NCBI GenBank assembly: GCA_018818925.1
Contig: JAHJQZ010000077.1
Location: forward strand, 1-35,719
Length of the DNA: 35,719 nucleotides
Direction: 5' to 3'
Source of the DNA: Alphaproteobacteria bacterium
GTDB taxonomy: Bacteria; Pseudomonadota; Alphaproteobacteria; Rhizobiales; Devosiaceae
Part shown: in pieces, positions 10,729 through 17,576 of the stretch
Position numbering within the stretch: the first letter of the stretch is position 1
Layout: each line of letters starts with the position of its first letter
Translations under genes and position numbers: made by a program
Notes under the pieces: generated by a model
The model's database searches: none
What the model was told of the DNA's origin: nothing
Seen by the model: only the letters and a program-made list of their open reading frames with translations

Positions 10729-11154
10729 ATGAGCGTCGTTCTCAATCCCTATCTGCATTTCAAGGATGTCGCCCGCGACGCCATGACCTTTTACCATCAG
10801 GTGTTGGGCGGCGAGCTGACCGTCAGCACCTACGGCGATTTCAACCCCGCCGAGGGCAGCGCCACGCGCGACCGCATCATGCACGCCATGCTCAAGACGC
10901 CCGGCGGGCTCGTGCTCATGGGCGGCGACATACCGGACCATGTGGACTACCGGCCGTCGGCAGGCTTTTCGGTGTCGCTCAGCGGACCGTTCGAGGACGG
11001 AGAGGAACTGCATCGCTACTGGGACGGGCTCGCCGCCGGTGGAACAATTGCCATGCCGCTCGCCACGGCGCCCTGGGGCGACGAGTTCGGCATGGTGACC
11101 GACAGGTTCGGCGTCGACTGGATGGTCAATATCGCCGGCAAGACCGCCGGCTGA
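10729..11154 (+). CDS. VOC (glyoxalase/bleomycin-resistance) family protein, PhnB-like
   Basis: A 141-residue single-domain vicinal-oxygen-chelate protein of the PhnB/YjdN type. Recognisable features are the first beta-alpha-beta module with YLHFKDVARDAMTFYHQVLGG, the HAML strand near residue 45, and the second module with GEELHRYWDGLAAGG ending in FGVDWMVNI. Substrate and enzymatic activity cannot be told from sequence; many members have no known reaction. The start ATG 10729 has a near-perfect AAAGGAGG site about 6 nt upstream. It heads a run of three small plus-strand genes. Confidence 0.88.
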   Translation: MSVVLNPYLHFKDVARDAMTFYHQVLGGELTVSTYGDFNPAEGSATRDRIMHAMLKTPGGLVLMGGDIPDHVDYRPSAGFSVSLSGPFEDGEELHRYWDGLAAGGTIAMPLATAPWGDEFGMVTDRFGVDWMVNIAGKTAG

Positions 11155-11222
11155 GCGGTCGCGGCGGAACCAGCGCCCGCGCGGCGGCGTTGCAGGTGCG
11201 AATCTTCCGAAAGGAGACGGAT

Positions 11223-11456
11223 ATGGATCGCACGCGCCTGTGGATCGCCGCCATGATCTGCCCGATGGGCAATGCCGTCTTGTTCGGCGCCGGCGCGATG
11301 CTGGTGCTGGGCCTGCCTTTTCTGCGCGCCAACGCCACCTGGTCGCTGCCCGTCGTCGGCGTCCCTGCCCTGGTCTGGTGGCGCCGGTCGCCTGTGTCCT
11401 CGCGGCTTCGGTCACGATCGCGAGACTGGGGTGTGCCGGCGGTCGGCCGCTGCTAG
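11223..11456 (+). CDS. Small membrane protein, possibly frameshifted at its C-terminus
   Basis: A 77-residue reading frame starting at ATG 11223 behind an excellent AAAGGAGA site, which is the main reason to believe it is translated. Residues about 6-34 form one strongly hydrophobic helix and about 40-53 begin a second (WSLPVVGVPALVWW). From there the frame turns into an arginine/serine-rich stretch that does not look like a membrane protein, while the next frame over (from about 11381) reads on as LVAPVACVLAASV, which would complete the second helix. This suggests a frameshift near 11370-11390, either real or a base-call error. I do not recognise the family. It lies 68 nt after the VOC gene and 42 nt before the FrnE-like gene. 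Confidence 0.5.
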   Translation: MDRTRLWIAAMICPMGNAVLFGAGAMLVLGLPFLRANATWSLPVVGVPALVWWRRSPVSSRLRSRSRDWGVPAVGRC

Positions 11457-11498
11457 GGTGCCGGCTCCCGAATGACACCTTTGTCAGGCGAATTGTAC

Positions 11499-12137
11499 AT
11501 GCACGAACTGAGAGTTGACGTTTTCGACGACCCGGCCTGTCCGTGGTGCCTTGTCGGATTGAGGCGGCTCGACAACGCCATCGCGGCGCTCGGCGACCGG
11601 GCGGTGGTCGAGGTCGTCCATCACCCCTTCCTGCTCGATCCGTCCGCCAGTCCCGAGGGCGAGGACGTGGTCGAGATGCTGACGCGCAAATACGGCCGGC
11701 CGCCCTTCGACGCCTGGGACCGGCTGGAGCAAGAGGCGAAATCGGCCGGGCTCGATCTCGACATGCGCAAGCAGAAACTGCGCCACTGGAGCCAGCCGGC
11801 ACTGGCGCTGATCGCCGCCGCCGACATAAAGGGCATCCAGCACGAGCTGGCCGTGGCGCTGGGGCGGGCCAATTATCTCGAGGCGCGCAACATCGCCGAT
11901 CCCGAGGTCCTGGTCGACATCGCGACCCGGTTCGGCTTTTCGCCGGAGGAAGCGCGGGCCGTCGCCGGCAGCGCCGAAATCCACGAACAGATCGCCATTG
12001 CGGCGCGAGAGGCGACGCAACAGGGCATCGGCGGCGTACCGTTCTTCATCATCGCCGGCAGGTTCGCCTTTTCCGGCGCCCAGCCGCAAGACGTCTTCGA
12101 CCAGGCCTTCGAGGCGGCACTGGCCGAGGCGGCGTAA
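11499..12137 (+). CDS. DsbA-family oxidoreductase, FrnE-like
   Basis: A cytoplasmic thioredoxin-fold protein of the FrnE branch of the DsbA family, probably a dithiol-disulfide oxidoreductase or isomerase. The active site is C14-P-W-C17 in FDDPACPWCLVGLRR, after the first beta strand; the cis-proline loop is GIGGVPFFII near residue 185. There is no signal peptide, as expected for FrnE-like proteins. The start at ATG 11499 gives 212 residues and places the first strand right at the N-terminus, as in homologues; an in-frame ATG at 11472 adds nine residues and cannot be excluded. Its stop codon touches the inverted-repeat element that follows. Confidence 0.88.
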   Translation: MHELRVDVFDDPACPWCLVGLRRLDNAIAALGDRAVVEVVHHPFLLDPSASPEGEDVVEMLTRKYGRPPFDAWDRLEQEAKSAGLDLDMRKQKLRHWSQPALALIAAADIKGIQHELAVALGRANYLEARNIADPEVLVDIATRFGFSPEEARAVAGSAEIHEQIAIAAREATQQGIGGVPFFIIAGRFAFSGAQPQDVFDQAFEAALAEAA

Positions 12138-12230
12138 GGTTTTGGAGCATTTTATGTTTTTATGAAGCGGGTGCTGCTTGCACCTCTTCCTCAAGGGAGA
12201 GGTGCAAGGCGCCCGCTTCTCTTAAAACCT
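12137..12230. repeat. Nested palindromic element after the FrnE-like gene
   Basis: Three nested inverted repeats share one centre: AGGTTTT (12137-12143) with AAAACCT (12224-12230), GAAGCGGG (12164-12171) with CCCGCTTC (12212-12219), and the perfect 11-bp CTTGCACCTCT (12177-12187) with AGAGGTGCAAG (12198-12208). The core resembles the short palindromic repeats scattered at gene ends in rhizobial genomes. It may also act as a terminator, though no strong T-tract follows. Confidence 0.6.
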
Positions 12231-12260
12231 GAAATAGTCTAGCCGGACTTTCGCGAGCCC

Positions 12261-12361
12261 GTCATTGCGAGCGCCGCAAGGCGCGCGGCAATCCAGAAGG
12301 GTTCAGGCGCAAGCGCGCATGGCCTTCTGGATTGCTTCGTCGCGTTGCTCCTCGCAATGAC
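12261..12361. repeat. REP-type palindromic element with GTCATTGCGAG termini
   Basis: A 101-bp near-palindrome: perfect 11-bp ends GTCATTGCGAG (12261-12271) and CTCGCAATGAC (12351-12361), plus a perfect inner 13-bp repeat GCAATCCAGAAGG (12288-12300) and CCTTCTGGATTGC (12323-12335). The GTCATTGCGAG...GCAATCCAG pattern is a dispersed repeat I recognise from many unrelated bacterial genomes. It carries no gene and is probably a non-autonomous mobile palindrome. Confidence 0.8.
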
Positions 12362-12381
12362 GCGAGGGCGGAGGAAGTGTC

Positions 12382-12852
12382 CTAGCGCAGCGTCAGTTCG
12401 GCAAGGCCGGCGGCCAGGCTCAGGCCGGTCTGGGCCTGCACGCTGAAGGGCTGCAGGGCGAAGGACCTGTCGAGCCCGCCGACAAGGACGTTGCCACCGA
12501 GGCCGACGCCGAGAGTTGCCTCGCCGCTGGCGCCGACATACTTCCCGCCGAGAGCGCCCGAGGTGTAGCTCGTGTCCGTCGCGGCAAAGACCAGCCATTC
12601 GATGCGGGTGCGGTCGGTCTTGCCGATGTCGAGCCCGATGCGGGTGATCTCGCCCGAATAGGTTTCGGTGTCGCCATTGGCGCGGTGGAAGGTACAGGAC
12701 ACCGCCTTCTGCGAACCGACGATCAGGCCGATGCCGCCGGCGACCTCGCAGCTGAGGCGGCCGACCTGCACGCTCGGCTGCGCGGCGGCCGCAGGCATGG
12801 CGGTGGCGAAAAGGGCAAGCGCGGCAAGGGTGCCGACGATGGTGGATTTCAT
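12382..12852 (-). CDS. DUF992 family exported protein
   Basis: A 156-residue secreted protein of the alphaproteobacterial DUF992 family, function unknown. The signal peptide spans residues 1-24 (MKST..., cleavage after AAA). The mature part has the family hallmarks: VGRLSCEV near residue 30, a second cysteine in VSCTFHR that probably pairs with it, GLDIGKTD in the middle, and the glycine-rich VGLGGNVLVGG followed by SFALQPFSVQAQTGL close to the C-terminus. The ATG at 12852 follows a strong AGGAGG site. The gene is alone between a palindromic repeat downstream and a 20-bp perfect palindrome 31 nt upstream of its start codon, which may be an operator or leader hairpin. Confidence 0.88.
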   Translation of the reverse strand: MKSTIVGTLAALALFATAMPAAAAQPSVQVGRLSCEVAGGIGLIVGSQKAVSCTFHRANGDTETYSGEITRIGLDIGKTDRTRIEWLVFAATDTSYTSGALGGKYVGASGEATLGVGLGGNVLVGGLDRSFALQPFSVQAQTGLSLAAGLAELTLR

Positions 12853-12882
12853 GGTTCAGTCCTCCTGGTGATTCGGCTTTTC

Positions 12883-12902
12883 GGTTCCGATGCATCGGAA
12901 CC
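12883..12902. promoter_or_regulatory. 20-bp perfect palindrome upstream of the DUF992 gene
   Basis: The sequence from GGTTCCGA to TCGGAACC reads the same on both strands over 20 bp and lies 31 nt upstream of the DUF992 start. It could be a dimeric-repressor operator or a leader hairpin; no family assignment is possible. Confidence 0.4.
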
Positions 12903-13055
12903 TGCACAAAACGCGTGGCGAAAAGAAGAACGCCCGGTGGCGGCAAAAGGCTGCAGAAGCCGGCTGGGCCTTTTCAGCGCCGGACGATTGGCACCACTCC
13001 GCTCCCGCAAACGGCGCGGAGAGATACGCCCGTCGCCCCGCCCCAAACACAAACA

Positions 13056-13071
13056 CCGCCCGAAAGGGCGG
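13056..13071 (-). terminator. Candidate terminator downstream of rpsU
   Basis: CCGCCC, a GAAA (minus: TTTC) tetraloop and GGGCGG form a 6-bp GC stem. On the minus strand it is followed by a T-rich tract (TGTTTGTGTTT), as in a Rho-independent terminator. It lies about 130 nt beyond the rpsU stop codon, with the repeat at 13105-13199 in between. Confidence 0.55.
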
Positions 13072-13104
13072 CGCATCGAACCACAATCGCTCTTGTCCGC
13101 CCAG

Positions 13105-13199
13105 AGCATGCCCGACAAAACCGGATACCAGTTTTGCTGCTGGACCTGCGACCATTCAAGGACTGAGGTCATGCGTTTTGATTTAATCAAAACGCGACA
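13105..13199. repeat. Rhizobial-type intergenic repeat with an AT-rich palindrome
   Basis: The segment begins AGAGCATGCCCGACAAAACC and ends in a perfect palindrome with 11-bp arms around one base (13173-13195, GCGTTTTGATT and AATCAAAACGC). GAGCATG...AAAACCGGA motifs of this type recur between genes in Rhizobiales. It starts 4 nt after the rpsU stop codon, so the palindrome may also form the 3' end of the rpsU mRNA. Confidence 0.5.
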
Positions 13200-13203
13200 T
13201 CGC

Positions 13204-13425
13204 CTAGCGGGTCGGCGCCGCCACCAGGCCTTCGCGCTGGGCCTTCTTGCGCGCCAGCTTGCGAGCGCGGCGAACGGCCTCGGCCTTCTGCCTCGCCTTC
13301 TTCTCGGACGGCTTCTCGTAGTAGTTGCGCAGCTTCATTTCGCGGAAAACGCCTTCGCGCTGAAGCTTCTTCTTGAGCGCACGAAGCGCCTGATCGACAT
13401 TGTTATCGCGAACGACTACTTGCAA
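13204..13425 (-). CDS. rpsU: 30S ribosomal protein S21
   Basis: A 73-residue S21, a small-subunit protein near the mRNA platform. Diagnostic segments are [20 protein letters not shown] at the N-terminus, [21 protein letters not shown] in the middle, and a basic helical tail [17 protein letters not shown]. The start codon is TTG at 13425: homologues begin MQV(L/V)VRDNNV, and the TTG codes for exactly that first position, with AGGGCGG upstream; no ATG or GTG is available at this place. The gene is monocistronic as far as can be seen. Confidence 0.96.
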   Translation of the reverse strand: MQVVVRDNNVDQALRALKKKLQREGVFREMKLRNYYEKPSEKKARQKAEAVRRARKLARKKAQREGLVAAPTR

Positions 13426-13603
13426 AGGTCAACCGCCCTTTCTCAGCATCTCTGAATTGTTGCAGAACCGTGGCGGTGGGTATGCAAACCCGCCGCTGCC
13501 GGCGCAAACCAGCATCTTGGGGCGGGTCAATAGCAAAAGCCGGGTGCTTTGTCCACCGTCTCCAACGCGGCAATTTGCCGAAATGACAAAACCTTGCCCG
13601 GAC

Positions 13604-14692
13604 TCAGCGCCTGAGCGTGACCCTGTTGAGATGACCCATTTTCCGGCCTGGTCGCGGCTGGCTTTTTCCGTAGACATGCGGCGCGTCGCCGGGTTCCAGC
13701 ATGTCGGCGACCGCCTCGATCTCGTCGCCGACGAGGTTGACCATGCGAACGTCGGCCATGCGCGCCGGATCGCCGAGCGGCCAGCCGCAAATGGCGCGGA
13801 TATGCTGCTCGAACTGATCGGTCAGGCACACCGCCTCGGTCCAGTGGCCGGAATTGTGGACGCGCGGGGCGATCTCATTGACTAGGAGCGCAGGGCTGGT
13901 GGTGTCGGTCGCCACGAAGAATTCGACACCGAGAACGCCGACAAAGTCGAGCACCTCGGCGATGTCGGCGGCGATGATGCGGGCCTTTTCGGCGACTGTC
14001 TCGGAAATGCCGGCCGGCACGGTCGAGGTGAACAGCATATGGTCGCGATGAACGTTCTCGGCCGGATCGAAAGCACGGGTCTCGCCAGTGCCGGCGCGGG
14101 CGACGACCACGGAAATCTCGCGCTCGAACGGCACAAGGCGCTCGAGCACCAGATCGGTGCCGCCGAGGTCGGCATAAGCCGGCATGGCGTCGGCCCCGGA
14201 CCTGATCATGCGCTGGCCCTTGCCGTCATAGCCGAGCCGGGTCGTCTTGAGCACGCAAGGAATGCCGATCTCGCCGAGCGCCGCCTCGAAATCGCCGAGC
14301 GAGCCGACCGGGGCGAAGGGGGCGATGGCGATGCCGGCATCGGCAAGGAAGCGTTTTTCGGCGAGCCGGTCCTGCGCCACGGCGAGGGCGCGGGCATTGG
14401 GCATGAGCGGACGCAGTCCGGCAAGAAATGCGGCGGTTGCGAGCGGCACGTTCTCGAATTCGTAGGTGACGATGTCGACTTCGGCGGCGAAGCGGGCGAG
14501 GGCGTCGCGGTCCTCGTAGTCGGCGACGGTCCGGTGCGGCGTCACCTCGAAGGCGGGGCTCAGCGGATCGGGGCAAAAGATGTGGGTCTTCATGCCGAGG
14601 CGCGAAGCCGCCAGCGACAACATGCGGGCCAGTTGACCGCCGCCGAGAATGCCGATGCGCGTGCCGATCGGCCGGAAATGGCTTTCAGTCAT
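13604..14692 (-). CDS. purK: N5-carboxyaminoimidazole ribonucleotide synthase
   Basis: ATP-grasp enzyme of de novo purine synthesis; converts AIR, ATP and bicarbonate to N5-CAIR, which PurE then rearranges. The 362-residue protein starts at ATG 14692, which overlaps the purE stop as ATGACTGA; a longer upstream frame is out-of-phase purE sequence and is rejected. Seen are the N-terminal nucleotide loop [13 protein letters not shown], the [11 protein letters not shown] segment, [12 protein letters not shown] in the ATP-grasp core, and [16 protein letters not shown] with the metal-binding residues. The C-terminus ends in HLNRVTL as in other PurK. The 8-nt overlap suggests translational coupling with purE. 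Confidence 0.97.
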   Translation of the reverse strand: MTESHFRPIGTRIGILGGGQLARMLSLAASRLGMKTHIFCPDPLSPAFEVTPHRTVADYEDRDALARFAAEVDIVTYEFENVPLATAAFLAGLRPLMPNARALAVAQDRLAEKRFLADAGIAIAPFAPVGSLGDFEAALGEIGIPCVLKTTRLGYDGKGQRMIRSGADAMPAYADLGGTDLVLERLVPFEREISVVVARAGTGETRAFDPAENVHRDHMLFTSTVPAGISETVAEKARIIAADIAEVLDFVGVLGVEFFVATDTTSPALLVNEIAPRVHNSGHWTEAVCLTDQFEQHIRAICGWPLGDPARMADVRMVNLVGDEIEAVADMLEPGDAPHVYGKSQPRPGRKMGHLNRVTLRR

Positions 14693-15179
14693 CGTCCACC
14701 GGGAAGTCGGGAACCGACGCCGTCTGCAGGCGGCGGAACTCGTCGAGCGCCTCGGCGACGTCTTCGTTGTCGAGGGCGAGGATGGCGGCGGCCAGAAGCG
14801 CGGCGTTGATGGCGCCGGCCCGGCCGATGGCCAGCGTACCGACCGGAATGCCAGCCGGCATCTGGACGATGGATAAAAGCGAATCCTCACCGCCAAGGGC
14901 ATGGGTTTCGGCCGGCACGCCGAGCACGGGCAGGGGCGTCATCGCCGCGACCATGCCGGGCAGGTGCGCCGCGCCTCCGGCCGAGGCGATGATCACCTTG
15001 AAGCCGTTGTCGCGGGCGGAGCGGGCGAAATCGTAGAGCCGCTCGGGGGTGCGGTGGGCCGAAACGATGCGGGCCTCGTAGTCGATCTTGAGGGCGTCGA
15101 GCGTCTCGGCGGCGAAGCGCATATGCGGCCAGTCCGACTGGCTGCCCATGATGATGGCGACGGGTGGGGGATCGAGCAC
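14685..15179 (-). CDS. purE: N5-carboxyaminoimidazole ribonucleotide mutase
   Basis: Class I PurE, which converts N5-CAIR to CAIR in purine synthesis. The 164-residue protein has the substrate-binding IIMGSQSDW near residue 10, SAHRTPERL (catalytic histidine) near 46, and the GGAAHLPGM and [15 protein letters not shown] segments. I chose GTG at 15179 as start: it follows TGAGGAACA at suitable spacing and gives the usual distance to IIMGSQSDW. The upstream part of the open frame, back to 15539, is a shadow of the neighbouring gene. It overlaps purK by 8 nt and follows the membrane-protein gene after 32 nt. Confidence 0.95.
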   Translation of the reverse strand: MLDPPPVAIIMGSQSDWPHMRFAAETLDALKIDYEARIVSAHRTPERLYDFARSARDNGFKVIIASAGGAAHLPGMVAAMTPLPVLGVPAETHALGGEDSLLSIVQMPAGIPVGTLAIGRAGAINAALLAAAILALDNEDVAEALDEFRRLQTASVPDFPVDDD

Positions 15180-15211
15180 GGCGTGTTCCTCAATGACGAC
15201 CGATAACGGGC

Positions 15212-15829
15212 TTATCGCATGGTTTTGCCGGCAATTGGAACCGCCGCCGATGTGCCGCCAACAGCTTGTCGGTCGGCGCGCGCCGCGTCCTCGGCGGCGA
15301 TGAGCGCGTCCATGAGAAGCGGAAAGCGCGCGTCGAGGGCGCCATGAAGGATGCGCAGCCTGCCGCGGCCGGCCAGAAGCCAGCCATGCAGCGACGCAAC
15401 ATGGCGGTGGGCGAACGGCAATGAGTCCCAGGCATCGGGTGCGATATGGAGCAGAATCTTGCCGGCCTTGCTGCCGGGCATGACGAGCCGCTCCATGAAT
15501 CCCGGCGCGATGCCCTCGATCCGCGCGATCGACGTCCACGGGATCGGCGCCGTGGTCAGCCGCCGGTCCCAGATGCCCGTCGGATCGACGCTGAGCACCG
15601 GGCGCGACCCAGTGCGAAACAAGACGACGAACGGGACAGCGCAGATCAGGGCGCAGGCCAGAAAACCGATGCCGATCCAGATTTGCTGCAAGCGCCCACT
15701 CTCCTCGATCGCGATCAGGCCGGTCGCCATGCCGACGCCGCCATAGCCGAGAATCAGCACGGCGACGCCGAAGCCCAAACGGGACAGGCGCGAATAAGGG
15801 ATCGCGAGGGACGGGAAGGTCTGGGGCAT
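15212..15829 (-). CDS. Membrane protein of unknown function, two helices plus PH-like domain
   Basis: A 205-residue protein with two transmembrane segments (about 19-41 and 50-70) and a soluble C-terminal part. The region [20 protein letters not shown], then IEGI and ILLHI, has the beta-strand-rich pattern of the bacterial pleckstrin-homology-like fold seen in STM3941-type membrane proteins; this is a resemblance, not a firm assignment. Its ATG shares one base with the stop of the upstream DUF465 gene (TGATG), and it lies 32 nt before purE, so it is probably expressed with both. No role in purine synthesis is known. Confidence 0.75.
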   Translation of the reverse strand: MPQTFPSLAIPYSRLSRLGFGVAVLILGYGGVGMATGLIAIEESGRLQQIWIGIGFLACALICAVPFVVLFRTGSRPVLSVDPTGIWDRRLTTAPIPWTSIARIEGIAPGFMERLVMPGSKAGKILLHIAPDAWDSLPFAHRHVASLHGWLLAGRGRLRILHGALDARFPLLMDALIAAEDAARADRQAVGGTSAAVPIAGKTMR

Positions 15830-16044
15830 CAGGCGATGATGTCGGGCAGAAGGATTTTTTCGAGTTCGACGATTCGGTCCTTGAGGCCGAGTTTTTTCTT
15901 CTTGAGGCGCTGGACCGTCATCTGGTCGGCGGCGCCTGAGGTGGTCAGGGCGTGGATGGCAGCGTCGAGATCGGCATGTTCCTGCCGCTTTGTCGCCAGC
16001 TCGGTGCCGAGCCTTACGCGCAAGTCCTCATCGATGCTGTACAT
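15829..16044 (-). CDS. DUF465 / YdcH family small protein
   Basis: A 71-residue, highly charged alpha-helical protein of the DUF465 (YdcH) family, function unknown. The family signature, a heptad-patterned [19 protein letters not shown], is at residues about 44-62. The protein should form a helical hairpin or coiled coil and has no signal or membrane segment. It heads the apparent operon DUF465-membrane protein-purE-purK, with a TGATG junction to the next gene, and is transcribed divergently from a second DUF465 gene 160 nt away. Confidence 0.88.
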   Translation of the reverse strand: MYSIDEDLRVRLGTELATKRQEHADLDAAIHALTTSGAADQMTVQRLKKKKLGLKDRIVELEKILLPDIIA

Positions 16045-16204
16045 GATTCCCCGCCAAATCGCCCCGAGCCGGGCATATCGCGACCATCTTAACGCTTCAT
16101 TCGCCTCGTTTCACGCGGCTTTTGCGCCGGGCACGAAATGGGCATCGACATCAGGTGTATTTTTTGTGACGATCAGCGTCGTAAAGCAGCCGAAAGGAGT
16201 TGCC

Positions 16205-16381
16205 ATGACGACAGAAGGCCATATTGCCGCACTCGAGAGGCGACACATGGAACTTGAGCGGATGATCGAAGAGGAGCTGCGTCACCCATCGGCCGACGAC
16301 GAGCGCCTGCGTCTGCTCAAGGTAAAGAAACTGGAAGTCAAGGACGAATTGGCACGCTTGAAGCGACAGGACGCTGCCTAA
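16205..16381 (+). CDS. DUF465 / YdcH family small protein (second copy)
   Basis: A 58-residue charged helical protein starting at ATG 16205 behind AAAGGAG. Its C-terminal LRLLKVKKLEVKDELARLK aligns with the [16 protein letters not shown] segment of the divergent neighbour and marks it as DUF465. The N-terminal half (AALERRHMELERMIEEELR) is also heptad-patterned. Function unknown. It is monocistronic: a strong terminator follows 24 nt after the stop. Confidence 0.85.
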   Translation: MTTEGHIAALERRHMELERMIEEELRHPSADDERLRLLKVKKLEVKDELARLKRQDAA

Positions 16382-16404
16382 GCGTAAGCAGCTTGCGTAT
16401 TTGG

Positions 16405-16433
16405 AAAAGGCCGCCCCTCCCGGCGGCCTTTTT
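16405..16433 (+). terminator. Rho-independent terminator of the second DUF465 gene
   Basis: An 11-bp stem (AAAAGGCCGCC with GGCGGCCTTTT), a 6-nt loop and a run of five T form a textbook intrinsic terminator. Confidence 0.9.
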
Positions 16434-16546
16434 CATGGCCTCACGCACAAAGCCTGCCGTTCGGGCAAGCTGGACACGGTTTGGTGAGTCTATCCCGCAA
16501 GCGCAGGCGGATTCGGGTCCAGCGTTTGTTGGCGTTCAGACGACGC

Positions 16547-17305
16547 CTAAAGTCCGAACACGCCGACGGTGCCATCGTAGATGAGCTTCAAGGACAACAG
16601 AAACACAAGCACATAGGCGATTTTGTAGAACAACTCTACGGAGACGCGCCGCACAAGATAGATGCCGAGCAGGACGCCAAGGATGGCAACCGGTACCAGA
16701 AGCACCGAAATTTCAAGGCTGGCCACCGAGAGCTGGCCCAAAAAGTAATAGGGAACAAGCTTGGTGACGTTGATGATCGCAAAGCACCAGGCCGAGGTCG
16801 CCGCGTAGACGGCCGGTTTCAGGCGCTGCGGCAGAACGTAGATCTGGAAGGGCGGGCCACCCGAATGGGAAATGAAACTGGTGAACCCGGCGATCCCGCC
16901 CCAAAATATCCCCCAGGGCCGGGAAGGCGGCTTGCCGACGATTTTGCGGCGCAGGGGAAAGACGGCATCGAGGATGAAGAGCAGGGAGATGATGCCGATC
17001 ACCAGCAGCACCATTTCGTCGGAAACGATCGAAGACATGGCCCAGCCCAAGGCGATGCCGGCCAGCGCGCCGGGCACGAGGATCGCGAGATTGGCCCAGT
17101 CTATCTCGCGCCGATAGGCCCAGACTGCGAACAAATCCATGATCAGCATCAGGGGCAACAGAACCCCCGCCGCTTCGCGCGGTGCCATGACGAGGGTGAG
17201 GATCGGCACGCCGGCAACGCCAAGGCTGCCGACAAGCCCCGATTTGGCCAGCGCGACGATGAAGACGGCGAGTGCCGCGACGAGCCAGAAGACGGGATCT
17301 GTCAT
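16547..17305 (-). CDS. TSUP (TauE/SafE) family membrane transporter
   Basis: A 252-residue inner-membrane protein with seven or eight hydrophobic helices, typical of the TauE/SafE (TSUP) family of sulfite, sulfoacetate or other organosulfur exporters. Family features are the early segment LAKSGLVGSLGVAGVPILTL and its second-half counterpart GGIAGFTSFISHSGGPPFQIY, the two related halves of the fold. ATG 17305 is chosen because it begins right before the first helix (MTDPVFWLVAALAV); a TTG at 17362 in frame is less likely. No good Shine-Dalgarno is seen for either. The substrate cannot be told; no sulfur genes are adjacent. Confidence 0.88.
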   Translation of the reverse strand: MTDPVFWLVAALAVFIVALAKSGLVGSLGVAGVPILTLVMAPREAAGVLLPLMLIMDLFAVWAYRREIDWANLAILVPGALAGIALGWAMSSIVSDEMVLLVIGIISLLFILDAVFPLRRKIVGKPPSRPWGIFWGGIAGFTSFISHSGGPPFQIYVLPQRLKPAVYAATSAWCFAIINVTKLVPYYFLGQLSVASLEISVLLVPVAILGVLLGIYLVRRVSVELFYKIAYVLVFLLSLKLIYDGTVGVFGL

Positions 17306-17375
17306 GAGGGAAACGCCAAAGGCCGGGATGGACAAGGACTGCGCGCCTTCGGACCCAAACAAGACAGTGCCACAT

Positions 17376-17531
17376 GCTTCCCTCCCTCTTGTGGGGAGGG
17401 TTGGCGAGCAGGACTTAGCCCTTCGCTAAGTCCGTCGTGAGCCTGGGGGGATTGCGGCGCCTGCGTTCGTGGCTCCACCCCACCCGAGCCGGCTGACGCC
17501 GGCCCACCCTCCCCATCGAGGGGAGGGAAGC
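17376..17531. repeat. 156-bp palindromic repeat element between TSUP and kefC genes
   Basis: Imperfect 25-bp terminal inverted repeats (17376-17400 starting GCTTCCCTCCC and 17507-17531 ending GGGAGGGAAGC) enclose two smaller hairpins: GGACTTAGC with GCTAAGTCC near 17410-17435, and GCCGG with CCGGC near 17488-17503. CCCTCCCC...GGGGAGGG elements of this sort are dispersed in Hyphomicrobiales genomes. No coding capacity. Confidence 0.7.
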
Positions 17532-17576
17532 TGCGCGCCGCACGGCACTGCACATCCTTCAAGACCTGAAAGCGGC

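Noticed and set aside
10382-10732. Small open frames in the spacer upstream of the VOC gene and pntA
   Set aside because: No recognisable domain, no ribosome-binding site and atypical Arg/Cys-rich composition; better explained as chance frames in GC-rich DNA.
15446-16204. Long plus-strand frame upstream of the second DUF465 gene
   Set aside because: It overlaps two minus-strand genes in antisense; the real gene starts at ATG 16205 behind AAAGGAG.
17376-17531. CRISPR array or insertion sequence
   Set aside because: There is one inverted-repeat element with no direct repeats, spacers or transposase frame.
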